A DNA stretch of 64,000 bases, taken from assembly GCF_014196925.1 (NCBI RefSeq), contig NZ_JACIEN010000004.1, positions 248,001 to 312,000 of the forward strand, given 5' to 3'. The DNA is from Chelatococcus caeni. GTDB lineage: Bacteria > Pseudomonadota > Alphaproteobacteria > Rhizobiales > Beijerinckiaceae. The notes under the pieces are model-generated. The model was given only the letters and a program-made list of their open reading frames with translations, was not told the origin of the DNA and did not search any database. Numbering within the stretch: position 1 is the first letter of the stretch; the number at the start of each line of letters is the position of its first letter. A program made the position numbers and the translations under genes. Shown here in pieces: positions 46,305-54,083 of this stretch.

Positions 46305-47381
46305 TCAAGGTGCGATGGCGACCTTGAGCACCCCGTCGCGCTGATTGGCGAAGAGATCGTAGGCCTCTTCGATCCGGTCGAGCGGGAAACGATGCGTGAC
46401 GAGCGGGCGCGTGTCGAGACGGCTCGAGGCGATGACCTCCATCAGCCGACGCATGCGCTCCTTGCCGCCGGGGCACAGGGTGGTGACGATGGTGTGGTCC
46501 CCGAGCCCGGCGTGGAAGGGGCCGAGGGGGATCGTCAGATCGCCGGAATAGACGCCGAGCGACGAGAGCGTTCCGCCCGGCCGCAACACCCGCAGCGCGG
46601 CCTCGAACGTCTCCTGGCGGCCGAGTGCCTCGATCGCCACGTCGACGCCGCGCCCGTCGGTGATCCGCATGATCTCGTCCACCGGATCGGCCTTGCTGAA
46701 ATCCACGACGTGATCCGCGCCCATCCTGCGGGCGATCTCCATGCGCGCGGGCACCGCGTCGACGGCGATGATCCGCGTCGCGCCCATGAGCCGTGCCCCG
46801 GCGGTGGCGCACAGGCCGATCGGTCCCTGCGCGAAGACGGCAACGGTGTCGCCGATCTTCACCCGCCCGCGCTCGGCGCCGGAGAAGCCGGTCGACATGA
46901 TGTCCGGACACATCAGCACCTGCTCGTCGCTGAGTGCATCGGGGATGGGGGCGAGATTGGTCATCGCGTCCGGCACCAGCAGGTATTCCGCCTGGGCGCC
47001 GTCGATCGTGTTGCCGAAGCGCCATCCGCCCATGGGCTTGAAGCCGTGCCGCGTGCCCGCCCCGTCCTGCGAATGGCAGCCGCACAGGCAGGCCGCGCTG
47101 TGGCCGCTCGGCGTGATCGCCCCCGCGATGACCCTCTGGCCCTCCTGGTAGCCCTCGACGGCGGAGCCCAGCTTCTCGATCACGCCGACCGGCTCGTGGC
47201 CGATGGTCAGGCCCCGCGCCACCGGATATTCGCCCTTGAGGATATGCACGTCCGTGCCGCAGATCGTAGTGGTGGTGATGCGGATCAGCGCGTCGAGCGG
47301 GCCGACGTCCGGCATCGGCTTCTCGTCGAGGACGATGCGGTTCGGTTCGACGAAAATCGCCGCCTTCATCTTCCGTGCCAT
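46305..47381 (-). CDS. Zinc-dependent alcohol dehydrogenase family protein
   Basis: The 358-residue medium-chain dehydrogenase has catalytic-zinc residues in ICGTDVHIL (Cys near 41) and GHEPVG, and the nucleotide turn AQGPIGLCA. The fold and wording (KGEYPVARGLTIGHEPVGVIE, RFGNTIDGAQAEYLLVPDA) match NADP-dependent isopropanol/secondary alcohol dehydrogenases. GGAAGGAGCTGATC precedes ATG 47381. Substrate unknown. It is downstream of no obvious partner; the pump gene follows 70 bases on in the same direction. Confidence 0.87.
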   Translation of the reverse strand: MARKMKAAIFVEPNRIVLDEKPMPDVGPLDALIRITTTTICGTDVHILKGEYPVARGLTIGHEPVGVIEKLGSAVEGYQEGQRVIAGAITPSGHSAACLCGCHSQDGAGTRHGFKPMGGWRFGNTIDGAQAEYLLVPDAMTNLAPIPDALSDEQVLMCPDIMSTGFSGAERGRVKIGDTVAVFAQGPIGLCATAGARLMGATRIIAVDAVPARMEIARRMGADHVVDFSKADPVDEIMRITDGRGVDVAIEALGRQETFEAALRVLRPGGTLSSLGVYSGDLTIPLGPFHAGLGDHTIVTTLCPGGKERMRRLMEVIASSRLDTRPLVTHRFPLDRIEEAYDLFANQRDGVLKVAIAP

Positions 47382-47643
47382 GATCAGCTCCTTCCGTTGC
47401 GCCTGCGCGCCGCACCCGCAGGTGGCCGGCACCATGGGCAGGCATCGGTGGCCGAAGACTAAAGGAACGCGCGCGGCGATCTCTTGACGAGGATCAACGG
47501 GCCCGGCACATCTGCGGAGCCGCCGCAGGCGTGGGGGCCGTTCCGCGCCGTGCGGAGGGCTTCTCATGCACATCGGGAGCACGGATGGGCGCATGCGGCC
47601 ACGCCGCGTCGCCCACGCGAGTGCATATCCGCGGACGGGCCCA

Positions 47644-48042
47644 TCAGGGCCTGTCCGCCCCCTGCTGGGCGCGCAGCGTCTGGAGGAGGAGATCCTGCAT
47701 GAGCCGCTGCAGCGCATCCGTCGCGGTGCGCACGTCCTCCATCGCCCGCTCCACCGCCGCTTCGTCGAGCGGCGGCGTGTTGGCCGTTGCGGCAAGGGTG
47801 CGCCTTGCATCGCGCAGGTTGCGCAGGGCATCCAGCACGCGTGGCCGGTTGTCCCGCAGCTGACGGCGGAAGCCGGCGCGAATCTCCTCAGGATAGGCCG
47901 TGGCAATGCTCTCGGCGAGGAAACCCGCGCCACGCGCCTGGCGCTCGCCCCTGACGATGAAGCCGACGAGGAAGACATTCGCGATGAGCGAGATCGCAAG
48001 GCCGGCGGCCAGAAGGAGCCGGATCGGGACAACGCGTTTCAC
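47644..48042 (-). CDS. Periplasmic heavy-metal sensor / Spy-like protein
   Basis: The 132-residue protein has one N-terminal signal-anchor helix (residues 8-30) and an all-helical periplasmic part with FRRQLRDNRPRVLDALRNLRDARRTLAATANTPPLDEAAVERAMEDVRTATDALQ, in the style of the CnrX/ZraP/Spy group. It overlaps the anti-sigma stop by four bases. In such operons this protein senses envelope stress or metal and controls the anti-sigma factor. No His/Cys-rich metal site is obvious. Confidence 0.75.
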   Translation of the reverse strand: MKRVVPIRLLLAAGLAISLIANVFLVGFIVRGERQARGAGFLAESIATAYPEEIRAGFRRQLRDNRPRVLDALRNLRDARRTLAATANTPPLDEAAVERAMEDVRTATDALQRLMQDLLLQTLRAQQGADRP

Positions 48043-48470
48043 AGTTCGCCTCCGATGGATCCAAGGCTCTCCACGACATCGTCGAGGCCCGCCGGCTCAC
48101 CCGCCGCAAACGCAAGAAGCGTGTCGTTCGCCGCCTCCGGGCCCCGTCCGCCGAGCCAGTAGCCGGCGGCGGCGGCCACCACGAGGACCAGCGCCAGGCA
48201 AGCGGCGACAGCGGAATAGGGCATATGCCGCAAGGAGGCGGACAGGACATGAGCCGGCTGGCGCGATCCCTCGATCCGCGACAGGACCTTGCGCGCCAGC
48301 GCCCGCTCGTCGGCCGGGGCGTCAATAGCTGCGCGCAGCAGGCGGTCGAGGTCGTCGTCTGTGCCGCCCCCCTCCTGAAAGGACCTTGCCTCCTGCCGGT
48401 ATGGCGGCGGCCATGCGGCCACGTCCTCGCCGAAGCGGCGCCGAAGCTGCTCGAAATCGTCCCTGTTCAT
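48039..48470 (-). CDS. Membrane anti-sigma factor
   Basis: The 143-residue protein has a cytosolic N-terminus (FEQLRRRFGEDVAAWPPPYRQEA), one membrane helix (about residues 85-107) and a short periplasmic tail. It has no HxxxCxxC zinc anti-sigma motif. Its start overlaps the sigma-factor stop by four bases and its stop overlaps the sensor, giving a tight sigma-anti-sigma-sensor operon. Assignment rests on context and topology. Confidence 0.75.
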   Translation of the reverse strand: MNRDDFEQLRRRFGEDVAAWPPPYRQEARSFQEGGGTDDDLDRLLRAAIDAPADERALARKVLSRIEGSRQPAHVLSASLRHMPYSAVAACLALVLVVAAAAGYWLGGRGPEAANDTLLAFAAGEPAGLDDVVESLGSIGGEL

Positions 48471-49087
48471 CGCAACGTCCCTTCTTCTTGTTTGTTGTCT
48501 GCGCTCACGTCCGTCGTGCGTTCGCGCAGCGTGCGCCGCGCCCGCACGAGCAGTTGCTCGACCGAGCCCGTGCTCGATCCCATGACCTCGGCGATGGCCG
48601 GGACGTCGAGGTCGGCCACGGCCCGCAGCAGCAGCGCCATGCGCTGGCGCTCGGGCAGGCGCGCGAGGCCTTGGCGCACTGCCGCGAGCTCCTGCCGCGC
48701 CGACAGGCGGATGTCGGCGTCGACGCCGGTCGCCGGCAGCGTCTCCGCCACCTCGTCGAGGCCGACGAAGACGCGCAGGCTGCGCCACCGGCGCATGTCG
48801 ATGCAGCGGTTGGTTGTGATCCGGTAGAGCCAGGTCGTCGCCCGCCCCCTTGCGGGGTCGAACCGCCCAGCGCGTTTCCACACCGTGACGAACACGTCCT
48901 GCACCGCGTCCTCGGCGTCGTCCGCGCTGCCGAGATAGCGCATGGCGAAGAGGCGAAGGCCGCGTCCATGGCGGTCGATGAGCCGGACGAGCGCCGCCTG
49001 CTCACCAGCCGCGATGCGGGCGAGCAGGCGCTCGTCCTCGCCCTGTCCCGGCGTTTCCGCGGCATCGCGCGCCTGCCCCCGCTCCAC
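48467..49087 (-). CDS. ECF RNA polymerase sigma factor
   Basis: The 206-residue protein has region 2 (about residues 30-98, LFAMRYLGSADDAEDAVQDVFVTVWKRAGRFDPARG) and region 4 (about 135-190, LPERQRMALLLRAVADLDVPAIAEVMGSSTGSVEQLLVRAR). It has no extra C-terminal domain. Start is GTG 49087, seven bases after the upstream stop. It directs RNA polymerase to a small regulon, probably including the EF-hand genes beside it; the promoter motif was not proven. Confidence 0.92.
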   Translation of the reverse strand: MERGQARDAAETPGQGEDERLLARIAAGEQAALVRLIDRHGRGLRLFAMRYLGSADDAEDAVQDVFVTVWKRAGRFDPARGRATTWLYRITTNRCIDMRRWRSLRVFVGLDEVAETLPATGVDADIRLSARQELAAVRQGLARLPERQRMALLLRAVADLDVPAIAEVMGSSTGSVEQLLVRARRTLRERTTDVSADNKQEEGTLR

Positions 49088-49093
49088 CCCGCC

Positions 49094-49483
49094 TCACCTC
49101 CAGCGCCGGCGGCCACCGACGGCGACGCCGCCGTCGGGACCCGTGATGCGGCCGACCGAGCGCACCCGGAACGGCCCGCGCGCGCTCACCCGTTCGCCGG
49201 AATAGGTCCGGCCGCCGGGCCCGGTCGCCGAGTAGCTTCGGCGGCAGCGGTCGACGACGCCGTTGAGGCAGGTCGCGCTCGCGCTGTAGGTGCCGCCGTT
49301 CGGGCCGACGCGTGTCGTCTGGCCGCTGTAGACGAGGCCGTCACCGGTGACATGGCGGCTGACCTGGCCCCCGTGGACGGTGCCGCGCGTCCACTCCGCT
49401 GCAGGCGCGACCCCGCCCGTCGCGACGAGGCCGAGAACGGCAAGACAGAGCCGGACCGGGACAGTCGTGGCTGAGAAACGCAT
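49094..49483 (-). CDS. Secreted Gly-rich protein of unknown function
   Basis: The 129-residue protein has a signal peptide (residues 1-27, cleavage near APAAE) and a mature part rich in Gly, Thr and Arg with repeated short phrases (VYSGQTTRVGPNGGTYSASATC, YSATGPGGRTYSGE). It has two Cys (CLNGVVDRC). GGGAGTGCCTCC precedes ATG 49483. It is in the same direction and close to the sigma-factor gene. No family was recognised. Confidence 0.7.
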   Translation of the reverse strand: MRFSATTVPVRLCLAVLGLVATGGVAPAAEWTRGTVHGGQVSRHVTGDGLVYSGQTTRVGPNGGTYSASATCLNGVVDRCRRSYSATGPGGRTYSGERVSARGPFRVRSVGRITGPDGGVAVGGRRRWR

Positions 49484-49530
49484 GGAGGCACTCCCTGAAC
49501 GTGACAGTGGCCGTCGGAAAAGGACCGTCG

Positions 49531-49974
49531 TCAACCGCGGCCGCCGAGGATGAGGTCGCGCATGAAGGCGATTTCGGCGGACGACAGCCGGCCGTCGCCG
49601 TCGCGGTCGGCAACATCGAACAGGATCGTCCGGGCGCGGAATTCCTCTGCCGAGACCCGGCCGTCGCCGTTCGTATCCATCCGCCGCCACGCGCGGCCGA
49701 GACGCGCCTGCAGGGCGACCGCGCGATCCATGACGGCGTCGCGCAGGGCTTCGATCTCCCTGTCATCGATCGCATCATCGCCGTCGCGGTCGAGCCGCGC
49801 GAAGAGACGCTGCCGCGCCGCGGCGACCTCGTCCTGCGACAGGACGCCATCGCCATCGGCGTCGAGACGTTCGATGAAACGCATATCCGGCGCCGGCCGG
49901 GTCTGTGACACCGCGAGGGATGTCGCGCCCAGGGTTGCGAGCGCCATAAGGGCCATCTTCATAAGAGTGTTCAT
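49531..49974 (-). CDS. Secreted EF-hand calcium-binding protein
   Basis: The 147-residue protein has a signal peptide (residues 1-24) and four EF-hand loops with consensus ligands: DADGDGVLSQDE, DRDGDDAIDDRE, DTNGDGRVSAEE and DRDGDGRLSSAE. All four keep Asp at 1, Asp/Asn at 3, Asp at 5 and Glu at 12, so calcium binding is likely. It is divergent from a second EF-hand gene and upstream of the sigma-factor operon on the same strand. Confidence 0.88.
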   Translation of the reverse strand: MNTLMKMALMALATLGATSLAVSQTRPAPDMRFIERLDADGDGVLSQDEVAAARQRLFARLDRDGDDAIDDREIEALRDAVMDRAVALQARLGRAWRRMDTNGDGRVSAEEFRARTILFDVADRDGDGRLSSAEIAFMRDLILGGRG

Positions 49975-50048
49975 GGCGAGTTTCCCTCCGTTCCAGCCGC
50001 GCAGCCGCAACTGCGCCAGCCTCGACCAATACGGTCCGCGGCGTCTCG

Positions 50049-50086
50049 TCCTACGCGCTGCAAGCGAACTTGCGCGCCGCGTAGGA
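50049..50086. promoter_or_regulatory. Long inverted repeat between divergent EF-hand genes
   Basis: TCCTACGCG and CGCGTAGGA are perfect 9-base arms; inside them GCAAG-CGAA-CTTGC forms a second stem with a four-base loop. The whole could fold as one stem of 14 pairs with an internal bulge. It lies 75 and 67 bases from the two starts, centred in the divergent region. The motif GCGTAG returns at 50101 as a direct repeat. It is a candidate ECF-linked operator or leader hairpin. Confidence 0.5.
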
Positions 50087-50116
50087 GCGCCCGCCGGCCT
50101 GCGTAGAACCGTCGTC

Positions 50117-50134
50117 GGAGCGCTACAGCGCTCC
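50117..50134 (+). promoter_or_regulatory. Short dyad before the second EF-hand gene
   Basis: GGAGCGCT-AC-AGCGCTCC is a perfect dyad with a two-base centre, 19 bases before the forward EF-hand start. It could be an operator or hide a ribosome site by pairing; the GGAG at 50143-50146 that serves the start is outside it. Confidence 0.4.
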
Positions 50135-50152
50135 TCACGAACGGAGATCGGC

Positions 50153-50575
50153 ATGAAGTGGAAAGCTCTCGCGGCGGCGATGTTGCTGCTCGTCACGGGC
50201 AGCGCCTGCGCCTCCGACGGCCCCGGAGCCCGTCAGATGTTCAGGCAGATGGACCGCAACGGCGACAGGACCCTGCAGTTCTCGGAGATCGCGGAAGCCC
50301 GCGGGCGCTTCTTCGACAGGATGGACCGCAACGGCAACGGCTTTCTCGACCCCGAGGAAGCGAAGGCGGCAGCCGCGCGCCTGAAGGAGGCCGGCAGGTT
50401 CCAGGCCGCATCGCTGGAAGGGCTCGAGGCGAGGGCCGAGCGCATGGACGCGAACGGCGACGGCCGCATCTCGCGGGAGGAGTTCGCCCGGTTCGTTCCC
50501 GATCGCCTGCTGCGTGCCGACGCGGATGGCGACCGCGCGCTGTCGCTCTCCGAACTGCGGGCGCTCAGGCGCTAG
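50153..50575 (+). CDS. Secreted EF-hand protein
   Basis: The 140-residue protein has a signal peptide with a Cys near the cleavage site (TGSACASDG), so it may be a lipoprotein though the lipobox is imperfect. Four EF-hand loops follow: DRNGDRTLQFSE, DRNGNGFLDPEE, DANGDGRISREE and DADGDRALSLSE. Loops one and four lack the usual Gly at position 6 and may bind weakly. ACGGAG precedes ATG 50153. It is divergent from the other EF-hand gene. Confidence 0.87.
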   Translation: MKWKALAAAMLLLVTGSACASDGPGARQMFRQMDRNGDRTLQFSEIAEARGRFFDRMDRNGNGFLDPEEAKAAAARLKEAGRFQAASLEGLEARAERMDANGDGRISREEFARFVPDRLLRADADGDRALSLSELRALRR

Positions 50576-50615
50576 ACCAGTCCCTTCCCCACAAGCCCCA
50601 GCCCCGGGAGATCCA

Positions 50616-51041
50616 ATGAGACACAGGCTGCTCACAGCCGGCGGCGCCGTCGCGCTCGCGCTCGTTTCGGCGGCGACGCCGGCCGCCGCCATGCCGCCCG
50701 CGTTCCCCGCCGGCGCATTCATGCCCGTTTCGGTCGCGGAGGCCGATCTCGTCGAGAGGATCGTGCATCGCCGCGGCTTCTACGCCGTCGGCGGCATCTA
50801 TTACTACAACGGCTACCGCGGCTTCGTGGTGGCCCGCCCCGGCTACCGGTACCACAACGGCTACTGGTTCCCGCCGGCCGCCTTCGCCGCGGGCGTTGCG
50901 GCCGGCCGGGCGCTCACGCCGCCCCTGCCGGCCGCGCACATCCGCTGGTGCTATGCCCACTATCGGTCCTACCGCGCCTACGACAACAGCTACCAGCCGC
51001 ATTACGGCCCGCGCCAGCCGTGCTGGTCGCCCTACAGCTGA
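50616..51041 (+). CDS. BA14K-like secreted protein
   Basis: The 141-residue protein has a signal peptide (residues 1-26), a Tyr/Gly-rich middle (YYYNGYRGFVVARPGYRYHNGYWFPP) and a C-terminus RWCYAHYRSYRAYDNSYQPH with a final Cys, which is the layout of the BA14K family first seen in Brucella. CCGGGAG precedes ATG 50616. It follows the EF-hand gene by 40 bases in the same direction. Its cellular role is unknown. Confidence 0.78.
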   Translation: MRHRLLTAGGAVALALVSAATPAAAMPPAFPAGAFMPVSVAEADLVERIVHRRGFYAVGGIYYYNGYRGFVVARPGYRYHNGYWFPPAAFAAGVAAGRALTPPLPAAHIRWCYAHYRSYRAYDNSYQPHYGPRQPCWSPYS

Positions 51042-51096
51042 GCTTCGGCCGGCCACCAACGGCAAGACGCCGCCCGGGGGCGGCGTCTCCTCGCGT

Positions 51097-51243
51097 TCAG
51101 CGGGACGGGCGCTCGCCGTCCAGAACGAGGACGGGCTCGGTCCGCCGCTTCGCCGCGTCGTCCATGAGCTCGTACCACATGGCGTTGAGGACGGCGAAGG
51201 CGGCTGCGAGCGGCAGGCCGAGAAGCCAGGCGAAGTACCACAT
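51097..51243 (-). CDS. cydX: Cytochrome bd oxidase small subunit CydX
   Basis: The 48-residue membrane protein begins MWYFAWLLGLPLAAAFAVLNAMWYE, the CydX/YbgT signature, with one helix (residues 3-24) and a longer polar tail than the 37-residue E. coli protein. AAGGAGAG precedes ATG 51243. It lies 18 bases after cydB. CydX stabilises the heme centres of the bd oxidase. Confidence 0.93.
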   Translation of the reverse strand: MWYFAWLLGLPLAAAFAVLNAMWYELMDDAAKRRTEPVLVLDGERPSR

Positions 51244-51261
51244 TGCACTCTCCTTGCGCGT

Positions 51262-52419
51262 TCAATAGGCGTGGCCGCTGCCGTCGCTGATCGCCTTGGC
51301 GTCCACCTTGCCCCAGAGGATGCGGTAGACCCAGGCGGTGTAGGCGACGACGAGCGGCACGAAGATCACGGTGACCACGAGCATGATGAAGAGCGTCAGA
51401 TGGCTCGAGGACGCGTCCCATACCGTCAGGCTCGACTGCGGGTCGATCGACGAGGGCAGGATGAAGGGGAACATCGACAGCCCCACCGTCGAAATGATGC
51501 CGAGGATCGACACCGACGAGGCCAGCAGCGCCGGAACCTCGCGCCGGGCCTTGAAGAAGGCGAGGCTGCCGAGGGCACCGGCGAAGCCGAGGAGCGGCGC
51601 GAGCATCATCCAGGAGTGGCGCCCGTAGTTCTCGAACCAGACGCCGGGGGCCTGCTCGACGGTCTTGGCGAGCGGGTTCGAGGCGCCGGTCGTGGCGATC
51701 TCGCTGGTGATGCGGTAGCCGTCGACCCCGAGCCACAGCCACAGCCCGCCGAGCGCGAAGAGGACGGCCGTGACGAGCGCCGCGATGCTGCCGTAGGTGC
51801 GCGAGCGTTCGGCGACCGGGCCCTCGCTCTTCAGCACGAGCCAGGCGCCGCCATGCATGACGAGCATGGCGACAGACAGGAGCCCGCACAGGAGGCCGAA
51901 GGGGTTCAGCAGCTCGAAGAGCGTCGTGCCCTCGTAGAAGATGCGCAGGTCCGTATCGAGCCGGAAGGGCACGCCGCGAAGGACGTTGCCGACCGCGACC
52001 CCCATGACGAGCGCCGGCACCAGCCCGCCGACGAAGAGGGCCCAGTCCCATCCGGCCCGCCAGGCCGCGCTGTCGCGCTTCGAGCGGTACTTGAAGCCGA
52101 CCGGGCGCAGGATGAGCGCGAACAGGATCGCGAACATCGCGAGATAGAAGCCCGAGAAGGACACGGCATAGAGCGGCGGCCAGGCAGCGAAGATGGCGCC
52201 GCCGCCGAGGATGAGCCAGACCTGGTTGCCTTCCCAGACGGGACCGACGGCATTGATGACGACGCGCCGCTCCACGTCCGTCTTCGCGACGAAGGGCAGC
52301 AGCGCGGCCGTGCCGAGGTCGAAGCCGTCCATCACGGCAAAGCCGATCAGCAGCACGCCGAGCAGCAGCCACCAGACGACACGCAGGGTTTCGTAGTCGA
52401 TGAGTTGATGCAGGATCAT
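51262..52419 (-). CDS. cydB: Cytochrome bd ubiquinol oxidase subunit II
   Basis: The 385-residue inner-membrane protein has about nine helices and family wording: WWLLLGVLLIGFAVMDGFDLGTAALLPFVAKTD, GPVWEGNQVWLI and FPFILPSS. ATG 52419 sits five bases past the cydA stop. With CydA it forms the quinol oxidase that reduces oxygen to water at low oxygen. The frame stays open far upstream but only as a shadow of cydA. Confidence 0.96.
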   Translation of the reverse strand: MILHQLIDYETLRVVWWLLLGVLLIGFAVMDGFDLGTAALLPFVAKTDVERRVVINAVGPVWEGNQVWLILGGGAIFAAWPPLYAVSFSGFYLAMFAILFALILRPVGFKYRSKRDSAAWRAGWDWALFVGGLVPALVMGVAVGNVLRGVPFRLDTDLRIFYEGTTLFELLNPFGLLCGLLSVAMLVMHGGAWLVLKSEGPVAERSRTYGSIAALVTAVLFALGGLWLWLGVDGYRITSEIATTGASNPLAKTVEQAPGVWFENYGRHSWMMLAPLLGFAGALGSLAFFKARREVPALLASSVSILGIISTVGLSMFPFILPSSIDPQSSLTVWDASSSHLTLFIMLVVTVIFVPLVVAYTAWVYRILWGKVDAKAISDGSGHAY

Positions 52420-52424
52420 GGCGC

Positions 52425-54002
52425 TTACTCTGCAGCGACGAGAGACTGGGGAACGAGTTCGGCCTCCGGCTCCTCGTCCTCCTCCGGCCCCTTGCGGATA
52501 GCGCGGACCATCAGGGCCATCTCGATGACGATGAGGACCGTGTAGATCAGGGCGAAGCCGATGATGGTGAGGAGCACCGTCGAGGCGCCGAGGCTCGAGA
52601 CGGCGGCGGCGGTCGGCAGCACGCCCTCGATGATCCACGGCTGGCGGCCGAACTCCGCCACGACCCAGCCGATCTCGGCCGCGATCCACGGCAGCGGTAT
52701 GGCGAGGACCGCAAGGCGCAGCAGGCCGGGATAGTGGTCGAGCCGGCGCCGCGCCGACAGGTAGAAGAACAGCGCGGTCAGGCCGATGAAGAAGAAGCCG
52801 AGCCCGACCATGATGCGGAAGGACCAGAACAGCGTGGGCACGTGCGGGACCATGTCCCAGGCCGCCTGCCTGATCTCCGCCTCGCTCGCCGCACGCGGAT
52901 CGTCGACATGGCGCTTCAGGAGCAGCGCATAGCCGAGATCGTGGCCGTTGTTCTCGAAGGCCTGACGGACCTCGGGAGCGACCTTGTCCGCCCCGCCGGC
53001 GGCGCGGATCTGCTGCAGCGCGTCGAAGGCCGAGATGCCCTGCCGGATACGCCCCTCGGCCCGTGCGACCAGTTCGTCGATGCCGGGGATCTGCTCGGTG
53101 AGCGAGCGGGTGCCGATGAGCCCCATCACCCACGGGATCTTGACCGCGTAATGGGTCTCGCGCGCCTCCTGGTCGGGGAAGCCGATGAGGGTGAAGGCGG
53201 CCGGCGCCGGCTCCGTCTCCCACATGCCCTCGATGGCGGCGAGCTTCATCTTCTGGTGCTCGGTGGAGAGATAGCCGCTCTCGTCGCCCAGCACGACGAC
53301 CGACAGCGAGGCGGCGAGGCCGAAGGACGCGGCCACGGTCATGGAGCGCTTGGCGAGCTCCGTGTATCGCCCCTTGAGGAGATACCAGGCGGAGACGCCG
53401 AGCACGAAGATGGCGGCGGTGACGTAGCCGGCCGAGACCGTGTGGACGAACTTGGCCTGCGCGACGGGGTTGAACAGCACCGCGAAGAAGTCGGTCACCT
53501 CCATGCGCATCGTCTCGGGGTTGAAGGCCGAGCCGACCGGGTTCTGCATCCAGCCGTTGGCGATCAGGATCCACAGCGCCGAGAAGTTGGAGCCGAGCGC
53601 CACCGCCCAGGTCGTCATCAGGTGCCCGACCTTGGACAGCTTGTCCCAGCCGAAGAAGAACAGCCCGACGAAGGTCGCCTCGAGGAAGAAGGCCATCAGG
53701 CCCTCGATGGCGAGCGGCGCGCCGAAGATGTCGCCGACGTAGTGGCTGTAATAGCTCCAGTTCATGCCGAACTGGAATTCCATGACGATGCCGGTGGCGA
53801 CGCCGAGCACGAAGTTGATGCCGAACAGCGTGCCCCAGAATTTCGTCATCTGGCGCCAGATCGGCCGGCCGGTCATGACATAGACCGTTTCCATGATGGC
53901 GAGCAGCACGGACAGGCCGAGCGTCAAGGGCACGAAGAGGAAGTGGTAGAGCGCGGTCATCGCGAACTGCAGCCGCGATAGGGCGACGATGTCGAGTTCC
54001 AT
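52425..54002 (-). CDS. cydA: Cytochrome bd ubiquinol oxidase subunit I
   Basis: The 525-residue catalytic subunit starts ELDIVALSRLQFAMTALYHFLFVPLTLG; His20 is the heme b595 ligand position. A long Q-loop (about residues 255-390, including GYALLLKR) marks the long-loop type of E. coli bd-I. VRAIRKGPEE ends the membrane part. It oxidises ubiquinol and holds hemes b558, b595 and d. It heads cydA-cydB-cydX; the ABC genes cydDC lie just upstream in the same direction. Confidence 0.96.
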   Translation of the reverse strand: MELDIVALSRLQFAMTALYHFLFVPLTLGLSVLLAIMETVYVMTGRPIWRQMTKFWGTLFGINFVLGVATGIVMEFQFGMNWSYYSHYVGDIFGAPLAIEGLMAFFLEATFVGLFFFGWDKLSKVGHLMTTWAVALGSNFSALWILIANGWMQNPVGSAFNPETMRMEVTDFFAVLFNPVAQAKFVHTVSAGYVTAAIFVLGVSAWYLLKGRYTELAKRSMTVAASFGLAASLSVVVLGDESGYLSTEHQKMKLAAIEGMWETEPAPAAFTLIGFPDQEARETHYAVKIPWVMGLIGTRSLTEQIPGIDELVARAEGRIRQGISAFDALQQIRAAGGADKVAPEVRQAFENNGHDLGYALLLKRHVDDPRAASEAEIRQAAWDMVPHVPTLFWSFRIMVGLGFFFIGLTALFFYLSARRRLDHYPGLLRLAVLAIPLPWIAAEIGWVVAEFGRQPWIIEGVLPTAAAVSSLGASTVLLTIIGFALIYTVLIVIEMALMVRAIRKGPEEDEEPEAELVPQSLVAAE

Positions 54003-54083
54003 TTGACTTCAAGTCCGGCTTGCCCGGGCCCCCTGTGCTTGCGGCGTCGCTTGGGGGCGGCGCCTTGCTGCGGTCGAATACCG

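Noticed and set aside
43394-46327. A 977-codon open frame on the plus strand
   Set aside because: It is the antisense shadow of the P-type ATPase, which has all its catalytic motifs on the minus strand.
51262-54012. A long frame running through cydB into the cydA region
   Set aside because: The upstream part is out of frame with CydA and has no family similarity; CydB starts at 52419 next to the cydA stop.
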